Source: Alteromonas indica (GTDB lineage Bacteria; Pseudomonadota; Gammaproteobacteria; Enterobacterales; Alteromonadaceae). Taken from it: a stretch of DNA of 64,000 nucleotides. The notes beneath the pieces were generated by a model that saw nothing but the letters and a program-made list of their open reading frames with translations, had not been told where the DNA came from and did not search any database. Shown here piece by piece: positions 52,393 through 63,688 of the stretch; the stretch's first letter is position 1; each line of letters opens with the position of its first letter. Where the stretch lies: positions 124,001 through 188,000 of the forward strand of contig PYVY01000001.1 of the NCBI GenBank assembly GCA_003056425.1. Reading direction: 5' to 3'. The position numbers and the translations under genes were made by a program.

Positions 52393-53562
52393 TTGGACAA
52401 CTTTACACTTACCATTTGCACTATGCTGGTCAGCATTATGATGGCGGCTGCGATGGCCGGGCTGTATGGCACCAGCCGGGATGAAGCAGCGTTACCCGAC
52501 TGGATAGCCGCGATGCTTTGCTTCTCAGTTTCTTCGCTGCTGGCGGTGGTTCATGCTTACTGGCCGCTGCCTTTTTTGCTTGTCCCGGGCATCGCCAATG
52601 CGCTGTATTTAGCCGGCCACGGGTTTATTTTCAGTGGTATACGTCAACATACCGGCGGCCGTTCAGCCTACAACTGGATAGCCGTACTCGCGCTATTTAG
52701 TCTCAGCCTGCATTTTTTACCGGCTATCGCCACCAGCCTGGATAGGCGAATTATCATTTTTTATGCGATGGTCCTGGCGTTGTGTCTGGCTTCAGCGCTA
52801 TATATTTTGGTATCCAGACGGCAATGCACCATTGGCGGTTACACCCCTTTGCTATGGGTGCTAGGGCTGTTTTTCACCCAGATGTTGTTACGTGAAGTGG
52901 CGATGGTAGCCGACCTGGCCGGGGTTAGTGTGCCGGGCAGCGCCTATTTACGGTCGGCAGGCTCACTTTTTGTAATGCTGTATATTATTGCTATCGCTAT
53001 GGCCTTTGCTTACCTCATTACCTGGCAAAAAGCTGAAGCATTACGTACGTCAGCGCTCACCGATAGCCTGACCGGCTGGTATAACCGCCGCGCCTTAATG
53101 CGTATGGCGCCACAGGTTTTTGATGAGTGCCGTAACAAAAATCAGTCATTATGCATTGTGATTCTGGATGTGGATCATTTTAAACAAATAAACGACACCT
53201 ATGGACACGTTATTGGAGATAAGGTCTTACAGCATATCACCGTGCAAGCGCGGCAAGCTTATGGGCCGGGTAAATGGCTGTTCAGACTGGGTGGCGAAGA
53301 ATTTGCTATCTTGCTGGCGGATACCGAGCCTGAACAGGCATCATCTATTGCGGAAAAGATTCGCGAAGCGGTTAATCACAGCCCCTACCAATACCATAAA
53401 GCCATTCGGGTATCGATTAGCCTGGGCATAGCGACAGCCACAGCGCAAGATGTGAGCTGGGAAGCCGTACTTGATAGAGCCGACAAAGCGCTATACCAGG
53501 CGAAAGCCACCGGACGTAATACGGTATGCAGTGACACTACCCTGGCCTTTACCGGTACTTAA
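52393..53562 (+). CDS. Membrane-bound diguanylate cyclase
   Basis: A 389-aa protein with about seven N-terminal hydrophobic helices (residues 5-215), then a GGDEF domain (about 225-385). It has LTDSLTGWYNRRALMRM, VILDVDHFKQINDTYGH and the active site RLGGEEFAILLAD. The RxxD inhibitory site is absent (GPGK at the matching place). It should produce c-di-GMP in response to an unknown signal sensed in the membrane part. The start is uncertain: TTG at 52393 has AGGA nine bases upstream, while a TTG three codons earlier is also in frame. Confidence 0.87.
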   Translation: MDNFTLTICTMLVSIMMAAAMAGLYGTSRDEAALPDWIAAMLCFSVSSLLAVVHAYWPLPFLLVPGIANALYLAGHGFIFSGIRQHTGGRSAYNWIAVLALFSLSLHFLPAIATSLDRRIIIFYAMVLALCLASALYILVSRRQCTIGGYTPLLWVLGLFFTQMLLREVAMVADLAGVSVPGSAYLRSAGSLFVMLYIIAIAMAFAYLITWQKAEALRTSALTDSLTGWYNRRALMRMAPQVFDECRNKNQSLCIVILDVDHFKQINDTYGHVIGDKVLQHITVQARQAYGPGKWLFRLGGEEFAILLADTEPEQASSIAEKIREAVNHSPYQYHKAIRVSISLGIATATAQDVSWEAVLDRADKALYQAKATGRNTVCSDTTLAFTGT

Positions 53563-53715
53563 GTGAGGTATAGCTAACGACGCTTCGAACTTCAGTGTAA
53601 ATAGCCGCTTTACGGAGGTTGTCATCTTAGCTGCATGGTTAAGGCCGGGTGGCTAAGCGCCGCAAGTCTGTGTTGGCATTTCGCCCTATAAGTAAATAAA
53701 TACTACACCTAAAGT

Positions 53716-55203
53716 TTATGACAGCAGAAAACTGCCGGCTTCACGCAAAATCACGGCGCGTACTTTTTTCGCTAACAGCACATTTTCCTTAGTCCATTCC
53801 CGGCTGGCCTCTCCGCGGGTTTCGGTCCACTTTTCGAACGATAAACGCGGGGTAAGTACACCACTTTCGTTCGTTTTCTGCTGACTTTTTTCAGGATTCC
53901 CCGCCCACTGTATATACTGGGCTTCGGGTACCCGAAACGCGTAACAACGCAAAGAACCGGTTTCAAAGTTGGGTTTGATAGCTAATACGCCGCGCACCGC
54001 CGGATGAGCAAACTCGTCACCATAATCCTGAGTAATATTGTTGGTCTGGAAAATGTAATCAGAAAAGTCATTTTTTACCTGCCTGTCAAGCTGGTTCAGT
54101 ACTGCCTCATCAACGGTTCTGCCCGACTGATACCAGGTGCCGTTTAGCAACAAGGCGGTAGACGATGCGCTGAGTTCGTAAACCAGAATATCGGCCAGGA
54201 ACTGGCAACTGGTGACCGAGTCCTGGCCCGACAGGACCCGTACCATTTCATCCACACGCTGTTCGATATTGCGAAGCAACGCCAACCGGGTTTTTGAACG
54301 GTATGTGTTGTATAGCGTACAAAACTGTTTCACCAGCTTTTCTGCTGTTTGCCGGCTGGTGACGTCCATGGTTACCGCGCAAGGATGATGACATGCCACA
54401 ATCCCCCATAGTTTGCCGCCAATGATCAAGGCGATAGAATACGATGCCCCTACGTCCATGTTTTGCAGATACTGTAAATGCACGGGCGACACACTGCGTA
54501 AATCTGACCAGGTCAGATCGGCCACCGGCGAATCTTTGAGCGCCACAATATCCACAGCAGCCGCTGTTACATCAGGAATCATGCGGGAGGGGTTTTGAAA
54601 ATACATTTGCCGGGCGATGGCTGGAATATCAGAGGCAGGGAATTTCAGGCCCAGGTAATCTTGTTCACCGTCGCTGACTGACTCGGCGACTACCTCACCC
54701 ACCCAGTCACTTTCAAACCGGTACAGCATTAAGCGACGATAAGGCAGTACTTCATGCAACGTCGTCAGCAGGTTATCGAAGTAGTCAGTTTCCTGCCACT
54801 GCTCATCAGGCTCCGGATACAGCCTTGCTTCGAGTGCCTGGTAACTGGTGAAACTTTGTGGTGTAGTCGCCTGCTCAAGCTCAACTACCACCGCACCTTC
54901 AGCGCGAATCAGCCGGATATGACAGATGTGCGGGCCCACCACATAATCATAAAATGTGGTGCGTTGCCCTGGCTCCTGGGGCAGCCTTGCCAGCATATCT
55001 TCACGCAGCCACTCCAGCACATCAAAGTTAGCCCCTAGCAGCTGTTCCAGATCTTTTTCTACATACGCTTCAATATTAGCGCTGGCATGGGTTACCGTCT
55101 GGGACTCTTCATCCAGTAACAGGAGCGCCCCAAAGGACTGAATTTGTCCCGATAGATGTAACGCTTCTTTTTCGCAATTTGCCAGTAGCTCGGTTACATC
55201 CAT
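53716..55203 (-). CDS. Bacteriophytochrome photosensory core without output domain
   Basis: A 495-aa PAS-GAF-PHY protein. The chromophore Cys is Cys10 in NCEKEALHLSGQIQSFGALL, which matches the biliverdin-binding Cys of bacteriophytochromes. The GAF part (about 140-320) keeps YRFESDWVGEVVAES, the DIP motif in FPASDIPAIARQMY, SPVHLQYLQNM and ACHH, all of them chromophore-pocket residues. The PHY domain (about 330-490) has the tongue with LTPRLSFEKWTE (PRxSF) and ends soon after it. No histidine kinase, GGDEF or other output follows. It probably senses red/far-red light and signals through contact with another protein. It begins 20 bp after the CheB-CheR-GGDEF-EAL gene, with GGAGG as ribosome site, so the two form one operon. 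No heme oxygenase gene is in the window. Confidence 0.92.
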   Translation of the reverse strand: MDVTELLANCEKEALHLSGQIQSFGALLLLDEESQTVTHASANIEAYVEKDLEQLLGANFDVLEWLREDMLARLPQEPGQRTTFYDYVVGPHICHIRLIRAEGAVVVELEQATTPQSFTSYQALEARLYPEPDEQWQETDYFDNLLTTLHEVLPYRRLMLYRFESDWVGEVVAESVSDGEQDYLGLKFPASDIPAIARQMYFQNPSRMIPDVTAAAVDIVALKDSPVADLTWSDLRSVSPVHLQYLQNMDVGASYSIALIIGGKLWGIVACHHPCAVTMDVTSRQTAEKLVKQFCTLYNTYRSKTRLALLRNIEQRVDEMVRVLSGQDSVTSCQFLADILVYELSASSTALLLNGTWYQSGRTVDEAVLNQLDRQVKNDFSDYIFQTNNITQDYGDEFAHPAVRGVLAIKPNFETGSLRCYAFRVPEAQYIQWAGNPEKSQQKTNESGVLTPRLSFEKWTETRGEASREWTKENVLLAKKVRAVILREAGSFLLS

Positions 55204-55223
55204 TGGTCCTCCGGTAGATATTA

Positions 55224-58200
55224 TTATTCTGTCGCTAACACGTTTTGTGGCGCAGACGATAACATCTGTGCAGTTTTATTGCTGCCTTGCGGTTCATATA
55301 AATAAAACCCCTGAACTATCTGGCATTGTTCGTTCTTTAGTATTTCCAATTGCGCTGCATTTTCCACCCCTTCGGCGACAACCTGCAAGCCCAGCGCATG
55401 CGCCATCCGGATAATTGCCAGGGTAATAGTATGGGCATCCTCAGACTCGCACATGCCGGCGATAAAACTTTTATCTATTTTAAGCTCATGTATGGGCAAT
55501 TTACGTAGCTGCGATAAAGAAGACTGGCCTACGCCGAAGTCATCAACGCTAAGCACAATACCCATATCCACCAATTTATTAAGCTCTTCAATTAACACAT
55601 CCATGCGCTCAGCCAGCGCACTTTCGGTAATTTCGAACTTAAGCTGTTTTGGCTTAATCTTATATTTTTTCATCAAATGTGCGGTATGGGTGACGAAACT
55701 GTCATCCTGTAACTGCTTCACCGAAATATTGATAGCGACTTTCGGCACTTCAATATTGCGGGTGTGCCAGTCATGAATTTGCTGAAACACTAAATCAAGC
55801 GCATGCAGGCCAATCTCTTCAATCAGCCGGCCGCGTTCGGCTACTTCAATGAATTTTTGCGCCGGCGTGCCTTCCAACGCTTCGCTGTCACACCGCAAAA
55901 GGGCTTCCAGGCCAACGATAGCCCCTGAATTAATCTCCACCTGGGGCTGAAAACTCATACTAAAGTGGCCTTCAGTAAGTGCGCTGCGCAAGGCCTTTTC
56001 AATCTCCATTTTGTGCACCGCCTCCTGTTTCATTTCTTCGGTGAAGAATTGATACTGGTTACGGCCCAGCTCTTTAGACCGGTACATCGCTGTATCCGCA
56101 TTTTTCAGCAGCACAAAATTATCAGCACCGTCATCTGGGTATACTGAAATACCAATGCTGGCCGAAGCAAACAGCGTATGTTCATTGATTTCAAAAGGCG
56201 CGTTGATGACTTTGATAATGCGCTGTGCCACTTCATCAATTTCATTAACGCTGGTGGATTGCAAGATTGCTACAAACTCATCGCCCCCCATGCGGGCCAG
56301 AATATCGGTATCGCGAATACATTTTTGTAACCGGCGGGATACCTGCTTAAGCAACAAATCGCCCACATTATGTCCCAGGCTATCGTTAATTTTCTTAAAG
56401 TCATCCAAGTCGAAAAACAATACTGCACACATGCTTTCCTGGCGTTTGGCGGTGGTCAGCATCATGCCCAAACGTTCCATCAACACACTGCGATTGGGCA
56501 ACCGGGTTAGCTCATCATGGGTTGCTAAAAACTCAATTTTGCGCTGCACATTTTTAATTTCATTTACGTCGCTGTAGGTCATAACAAAGTTGGTATGTTT
56601 GTTATTGGTATCTTTTACCGCATTAATGGTAACCCACAGCTTTAGCTCTTCGCTTTGTGCATCAAGATAGGTGACCTCGCCTTGCCAGTAATCTTGCAGG
56701 TTTAGCGCTTCATCAATTTGTTCAAAAAAGGCCGGCGAATATATATCTGCGGCAAAGTCACGGGCTTGTTTACCCATCAGCTTATCAATGCTGTAACCGG
56801 TAAGCTCGGTAAATGCCTGATTGGAAGTGATAATTTTACGGTTTTCGTCGGCAACCAAAATGGCTTCGCCGGTACGGTCGAACAATTTGCCTGCCAGTTT
56901 CAGCTGCTCGTTAGCATGGCGCGTACGGGTTATATCATTAGCCTGTGTACAGATTGATTTGACTGTTCCATCGGTGTCAAAAATCGGGAAACGCACGCTT
57001 TCAAGCACTACCGCTCCGTCATCCCGCTCAAACTCATCAACTGTTCGAACCGGCGCCAGCGAACGCATGGTATCTAAATCTTTTTCCCGCAGCATTTTGG
57101 CCATTTTTTTATTAAACAGATGATTATCTGTTTTCCCCAGCACCTCTTCTGAGGTCATGCCAAATATTTCCTCAAAGCGCGCATTAACAAACTCGTAGCG
57201 TCCAGAATTATCCTTAAGGGCAACTACCGACAGCGAATTGTTCATTATCGATAACAACTGGTCCTGGTTTTTCTCCACGTCTTCATGGGCCCGCACTAAT
57301 TCAGAATTATCGATGATCACCAGGATGGCGCCGGTGGTTTTTTGGCGGGCATTAATCAGCGGCGTTATAAACAGATTCAGTGTTTCTTTTTCTGTTGGTT
57401 TAATAATGATGTTCATTTTGCGACTGGTTTTCAAAGTCGCGCGCAACTTATTTTCAATATCAATAAAGTACTCGGGCAGGTGTAGCTCTTTTGCCCGTTT
57501 TTTATACGCTAAAGAATTTAGGTGGTACTTGCGGTTCGCCGCTTCATTAGTGCGGCTTAAAAGCAGCTCATCGTCAAATACAAACAACGGAAAGTCCAAT
57601 GTATTGTAGACACTTTCCAGCTCACCATTGATGGCCGATAACTCGCCCGATTTGCGCATGCTTTCTTCATTAACGCTAATCAGTTCTTCGTTGGTAGCCT
57701 GCAATTCCTCATTGGTGGCTTCCAACTCTTCGTTGTTGGCCTGAAGCTCTTCGTTGGCAGCTTGCACTTCTTCATTCAGCGCCTGCATTTCTTCGGCTGA
57801 GGCCGCCATTTCTTCGGTCAATGTCTGCAATTGTTCTCGGGTGGCAATAAGCTCAGCCACATCCGCGTTTTCGGTATCATAGGTAGTGTCATTTTTCGCT
57901 ACAGGCACTTCTTCAATGCGCCGGAAATTAACGATAAACAGATCCGTTTCAAATTGCTCCAGCGGAATCACCACCACTTTCCAGTGCCGCCGGTTGTCTT
58001 TTTCAATCTGACGGGGCCGGCTAATAGCCACATCACTGTCACGCTTGGCCTTATTGAAAGTTGAAATCAGTTCAGCGGAAAACTCTGAGACTATCAGTTT
58101 GGATAGATTCAAATCCGGCGTACCCGAAGGAAAGCTTACAAATGGCTGCAGGTCACCGCGAGAGTGCAAAATAGTGAAGCGCGTATTTATCAGCACCGAG

Positions 58201-59756
58201 GGGCCGAATTCACGAATAATTGTTTCGTTGAATAGGCGCTCATAACTGTTGCTCGGGGTATCCTTTGCCTTTGACGGAGTGATCACCCCTTTGAGCATGC
58301 GCGGTACAGCCGGACGCTTGGAGTTCTGGCTAACCTTGAAAATCCGGCTTCGACGGTCTACCGCCACGAAATACTCTTCTTTCAGGCCAATAGACTCAGA
58401 TTTACCTAAAAACAATATACCGGCATTTAAAAGTGAATAACGAAATAGCGATAATACGCGCTGCTGCAGCTCCGTATTGAAATAAATCATCACATTACGA
58501 AATGAAATCATATCTAAATGCAGAAACGGCGGATCGCGGGTGATATCCTGGCGCGAAAAGGTAATGATGTCGCGAAGCTTTTTGGAAGGGTAAAACGAGT
58601 CTTCTTCAAACCGAAAATACTTTTCTACCAGTTCTGAGTCCAGACTACTGATAGAGTGTGTAGAGTAGCTTCCCTTGCGAGCGACTGCCAAGGCATTGTC
58701 ATCAATATCTGTACCAAATACCTGGATGGAAAGCTCTTTGTTTTGCCGGCGCATTTCCTCCAAGAATAAAATTGCCAGCGAATAGGCCTCTTCACCCGTA
58801 GCGCAGCCGGCCACCCACAGACGAATATTTTCACCTTCTTTTTTATTCTCAACAATGTCGCAGATATAGCTACGAATAGCCTCGAAGGCTTCTTTATCGC
58901 GGAAAAAATTGGTAACCGAAATAAGCAGCTCTTTCGACAGTAACCGCACCTCATCAGTATCATGGTGTAACTGGGCTAAGTAGTCTTTGAGGTTATCATT
59001 GTTGGTGGCTATTAAACGCCGATTGACCCGCCGCAATAACGTTGACTGCTTATAAAAGCTGAAGTCAATTTTGGTGGTATCACGCACCACATCATACAAT
59101 TCCGTCATCAGCTGGTTTTTTTCTTCGTCTGAGTTCGGAAAAAAACTTTTGATCAGGTTGCTGCAAAAATTCGCAATCTCCGCGCCGATTTCATGCGGTG
59201 AAAGCACCCGGTCAACCTCCACCGATTGTAATGAGGCGGTCGGCATCCCATCATATTTTGCGGTTTCAGGGCTTTGCACAATAGCATAGCCACCCGCACT
59301 TTTTACTGCTCTTAGACCACGTGAGCCATCACTACCAGTGCCGGATAACACCACTCCTACACTGTGATCGCCCAGTTCATCGGCCAGCGATTCAAACAAC
59401 AGGTTCACCGAGGGCTTAGGGGTTACATCTTCAGGATTTTTTTCCAGCCGAAGGCGCCCTTGCCGGTAAATAACGTGGTGACCGGGCGGCCCCACATAGA
59501 TAACATTGTTTTTAGGCGCCACATTGTCTTCAATTTCCTGAACTTCATAGCGGGTTTCGCGGGCCAGAATATCTGTCATCTGGCTTTTATGACTAGGCGA
59601 TAAATGCTGCGCGATAACCAGGCTGGCGTTAAGTTTTTCTGGTAAGTTCGATACCAGATTAATTAACGCCTCAATGCCTCCAGCTGAAGATCCTACGCCA
59701 ACCACAAATGGCATCTGGCTTGTTTGGTCAGCTTGCGAGGCTGCGGTATTTCCCAT
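55224..59756 (-). CDS. CheB-CheR-PAS-GGDEF-EAL hybrid signalling protein
   Basis: A 1510-aa soluble protein. In order it has a CheB methylesterase domain (about 15-190) with Ser in VGVGSSAGGIEAL, His in IAQHLSPSHKSQ and Asp in SGTGSDGSRGL. A CheR methyltransferase follows (about 205-470, LWVAGCATGEEAYSLAI, NVMIYFN), then a PAS-like region (about 515-630) and a coiled coil (about 645-735). Three more PAS-like domains (about 740-1080) precede GGDEF (about 1095-1250, RMGGDEFVAIL) and EAL (about 1265-1500). The EAL domain has EALLRC, the FEITESALAE and VDDFGVGQSS metal motifs, and AEGVENAAQL. All catalytic residues that I can check are kept, so it could modify a receptor and both make and break c-di-GMP. 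It has no receiver domain. The ATG at 59756 is chosen; an in-frame codon 19 triplets upstream is possible. It leads the operon with the bacteriophytochrome. Confidence 0.93.
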   Translation of the reverse strand: MGNTAASQADQTSQMPFVVGVGSSAGGIEALINLVSNLPEKLNASLVIAQHLSPSHKSQMTDILARETRYEVQEIEDNVAPKNNVIYVGPPGHHVIYRQGRLRLEKNPEDVTPKPSVNLLFESLADELGDHSVGVVLSGTGSDGSRGLRAVKSAGGYAIVQSPETAKYDGMPTASLQSVEVDRVLSPHEIGAEIANFCSNLIKSFFPNSDEEKNQLMTELYDVVRDTTKIDFSFYKQSTLLRRVNRRLIATNNDNLKDYLAQLHHDTDEVRLLSKELLISVTNFFRDKEAFEAIRSYICDIVENKKEGENIRLWVAGCATGEEAYSLAILFLEEMRRQNKELSIQVFGTDIDDNALAVARKGSYSTHSISSLDSELVEKYFRFEEDSFYPSKKLRDIITFSRQDITRDPPFLHLDMISFRNVMIYFNTELQQRVLSLFRYSLLNAGILFLGKSESIGLKEEYFVAVDRRSRIFKVSQNSKRPAVPRMLKGVITPSKAKDTPSNSYERLFNETIIREFGPSVLINTRFTILHSRGDLQPFVSFPSGTPDLNLSKLIVSEFSAELISTFNKAKRDSDVAISRPRQIEKDNRRHWKVVVIPLEQFETDLFIVNFRRIEEVPVAKNDTTYDTENADVAELIATREQLQTLTEEMAASAEEMQALNEEVQAANEELQANNEELEATNEELQATNEELISVNEESMRKSGELSAINGELESVYNTLDFPLFVFDDELLLSRTNEAANRKYHLNSLAYKKRAKELHLPEYFIDIENKLRATLKTSRKMNIIIKPTEKETLNLFITPLINARQKTTGAILVIIDNSELVRAHEDVEKNQDQLLSIMNNSLSVVALKDNSGRYEFVNARFEEIFGMTSEEVLGKTDNHLFNKKMAKMLREKDLDTMRSLAPVRTVDEFERDDGAVVLESVRFPIFDTDGTVKSICTQANDITRTRHANEQLKLAGKLFDRTGEAILVADENRKIITSNQAFTELTGYSIDKLMGKQARDFAADIYSPAFFEQIDEALNLQDYWQGEVTYLDAQSEELKLWVTINAVKDTNNKHTNFVMTYSDVNEIKNVQRKIEFLATHDELTRLPNRSVLMERLGMMLTTAKRQESMCAVLFFDLDDFKKINDSLGHNVGDLLLKQVSRRLQKCIRDTDILARMGGDEFVAILQSTSVNEIDEVAQRIIKVINAPFEINEHTLFASASIGISVYPDDGADNFVLLKNADTAMYRSKELGRNQYQFFTEEMKQEAVHKMEIEKALRSALTEGHFSMSFQPQVEINSGAIVGLEALLRCDSEALEGTPAQKFIEVAERGRLIEEIGLHALDLVFQQIHDWHTRNIEVPKVAINISVKQLQDDSFVTHTAHLMKKYKIKPKQLKFEITESALAERMDVLIEELNKLVDMGIVLSVDDFGVGQSSLSQLRKLPIHELKIDKSFIAGMCESEDAHTITLAIIRMAHALGLQVVAEGVENAAQLEILKNEQCQIVQGFYLYEPQGSNKTAQMLSSAPQNVLATE

Positions 59757-59881
59757 ATTCAATTCGTTTCCTGTACCCTGTTTGGTCACCCAGCTGGCAT
59801 TAAAGACAGACAAACTTACTATCCCGCTGAGTCATTATTCTTACTGCAATGAATCCAATTTCGATGATATTAAGGCGAATT

Positions 59882-61870
<1,989 letters not shown>

Positions 61871-61938
61871 TTACCATTGTACATACAGTTAAGGTTATCA
61901 GGGGCGTCACCCCCCGGCAAATAGCTTAGACTTTTGTC

Positions 61939-62520
61939 TTATACTGCTAGAAAACGCGCAATCTTTGGTAACTGATTGGAATAGTTTACAAAACTATGGT
62001 CGCCGCCTTGTTCAATGTGTAGCTGGCTGGCCTGATATTTCTGCTGCGCCTGCCGATAGTCCAGCGTTTCGTCGCCGGTTTGCAGTAATACCATATAGTT
62101 TTCCGGGTGCTTAAGAAGGGGGGTATCAAGTTGCTGCAAACGATCCATATCCTCATTAACGATAGAAAAAGGTTCCTGAGTATAAGGATTTACATGATTG
62201 CCAACATACCCCAGTAATAGCTCGTACGGCCTGACTGCCGGATTAATTAAAACCGCCCGGCCACCGTGCTGCTCTACCAAATAGCTGGCCAGATACCCGC
62301 CCATCGAACTGCCAATGACTTTTAGCCCCTGGGCCGTCAGTTCAGGATGCGCTGCCAGGTAGTCATCTAACTGCGCTTTTACCTTGCCTGGAAAATTCGA
62401 CAGTTGCGGAATATGTAACCGAATGTGTGGCCGATGTTGTGCAAACCACTGTGCTGTAGCTTGCGCTTTAACTGACTGGGGTGAGCTTAAAAAGCCATGC
62501 AGGTACAACAGGTCACTCAT
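61939..62520 (-). CDS. yqiA: YqiA-type esterase
   Basis: A 193-aa alpha/beta-hydrolase. It starts with LLYLHGFLSSPQSVKAQAT. The nucleophile elbow is GSSMGGYLASYL, and the catalytic His is in QGGDHSFVNY near the end. E. coli YqiA has esterase activity on short acyl chains; the natural substrate is not known. Its ATG overlaps the cpdA stop (ATGA), as in the known gene order, so the genes are translationally coupled. Confidence 0.93.
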   Translation of the reverse strand: MSDLLYLHGFLSSPQSVKAQATAQWFAQHRPHIRLHIPQLSNFPGKVKAQLDDYLAAHPELTAQGLKVIGSSMGGYLASYLVEQHGGRAVLINPAVRPYELLLGYVGNHVNPYTQEPFSIVNEDMDRLQQLDTPLLKHPENYMVLLQTGDETLDYRQAQQKYQASQLHIEQGGDHSFVNYSNQLPKIARFLAV

Positions 62521-63251
62521 TTTACTCTCCTGATATGGGTTTGCCAGCTTCCATCTGCAGCTAAATCAAGTATCCGAATACCGGCAGCCTGGTGGGCTTG
62601 CGCAAAAGTAGGTTGCAACGCCCATTGCCAACAGGTGGAGGGCGCGCCTAATGTTGTTAGCTGCTGGTGACGGTTAGCTACCGTATGGTGTAAGTGACCG
62701 TGTACCATCAAGCGAACCGGCTGTCCGGCAAGCTGCCGCCACAGGTAATCAGTATTGGTTAAACAATGCCTATCCATCCAGCTATGGCTGGACACCGGAT
62801 GGTGGTGTAGAGCAAGCAGATGATGCCGGTGGTGATGCTGCTGCATAGCATGTCGCAGCGCATTGAGCTCATGTGGCTTAACCCGCCCCTGCCCCGCCAT
62901 AAAGCGAGTATCCAGGCCATGCAGCGCCCAGTTGGCAATTAGCCACGGCTGCCCGGCGCCTAACGTATGCGCCGCCAGTAAACTATTAAAATACGGGTTA
63001 TTATCATGGTTACCGGCGATGACTTTGAATGGCAGATGCGCTGCATAGCGTGCTAATAATGCAATAAAATGCCGGTAGCTGGCCTGGCTATCATCTCCAC
63101 TAATATCGCCGGTGATTAGCAGAGCATCAGGTTTGCTGCCCACGGCCATCTGTAAGCACCGTTTAAAGCCAGCGTACGGGGCGATACCTGCGTAGCCGGT
63201 TTGGTCAGGCTCGGAAAAAAGATGGCAGTCGGTTAGCTGAACCAGCCGCAT
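62517..63251 (-). CDS. cpdA: 3',5'-cyclic AMP phosphodiesterase CpdA
   Basis: A 244-aa calcineurin-like metallophosphoesterase. The metal ligands are seen in LVQLTDCHLF (D, H), LLITGDISGDD, IAGNHDNNPYF and the late LALHHHPV and MVHGHLHH. It lowers cAMP and thereby limits Crp-dependent regulation. It overlaps yqiB (TGATG) at its start and yqiA at its end; the order matches that of E. coli and Vibrio. The length is near that of the E. coli enzyme. Confidence 0.94.
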   Translation of the reverse strand: MRLVQLTDCHLFSEPDQTGYAGIAPYAGFKRCLQMAVGSKPDALLITGDISGDDSQASYRHFIALLARYAAHLPFKVIAGNHDNNPYFNSLLAAHTLGAGQPWLIANWALHGLDTRFMAGQGRVKPHELNALRHAMQQHHHRHHLLALHHHPVSSHSWMDRHCLTNTDYLWRQLAGQPVRLMVHGHLHHTVANRHQQLTTLGAPSTCWQWALQPTFAQAHQAAGIRILDLAADGSWQTHIRRVK

Positions 63252-63688
63252 CAGGCCTCGCTGGCCACTTTGGGCCGATGTTTAAGACAAAACTGTAACC
63301 ATTCACCTAAAAACTGATTGACCATTTGCTTTTCATTACGCTGACGCATATTGCGATTAGGATAGTCATAGGAGGGGGCGAAGGCCCCGGTATTCTGGCT
63401 GCTAATAACTTCCGCCATACGGGCATCATGATACAACCGTACTATCATCGATGGTTTCAGATAGGCTGGTGTATGGGCATTGAGCTGCTCTACCATCAAA
63501 CTGGTGGTATAACGTGCCGCTTCGGTAATCGTAATGCGATAACTCAGGTTTGCCCCAACCGTAAATTCAAAACACAGATCCTGGGTGTCGCAGTCAGGCA
63601 GGACACGCAAAAACCGCGAGTAATTCACCTCGCAGGTAGCCTGCATACTGGGCAGGTGGGGGACATACTTTCGTTGTTGACTACTCAC
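63251..63688 (-). CDS. yqiB: DUF1249 protein YqiB
   Basis: A 145-aa soluble protein of the DUF1249 family. It starts SSQQRKYVPHLPSMQATCEV and has the conserved RITITEAARYTTSLMVEQL, MIVRLYHDARMAEVISSQ and YDYPNRNMRQRNEKQMVNQF. Its function is unknown, although the family always occurs next to nudF and cpdA. The likely start is GTG at 63688, which overlaps the nudF stop codon (GTGAGTAG); the longer frame has no ribosome site. Confidence 0.9.
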   Translation of the reverse strand: MSSQQRKYVPHLPSMQATCEVNYSRFLRVLPDCDTQDLCFEFTVGANLSYRITITEAARYTTSLMVEQLNAHTPAYLKPSMIVRLYHDARMAEVISSQNTGAFAPSYDYPNRNMRQRNEKQMVNQFLGEWLQFCLKHRPKVASEA

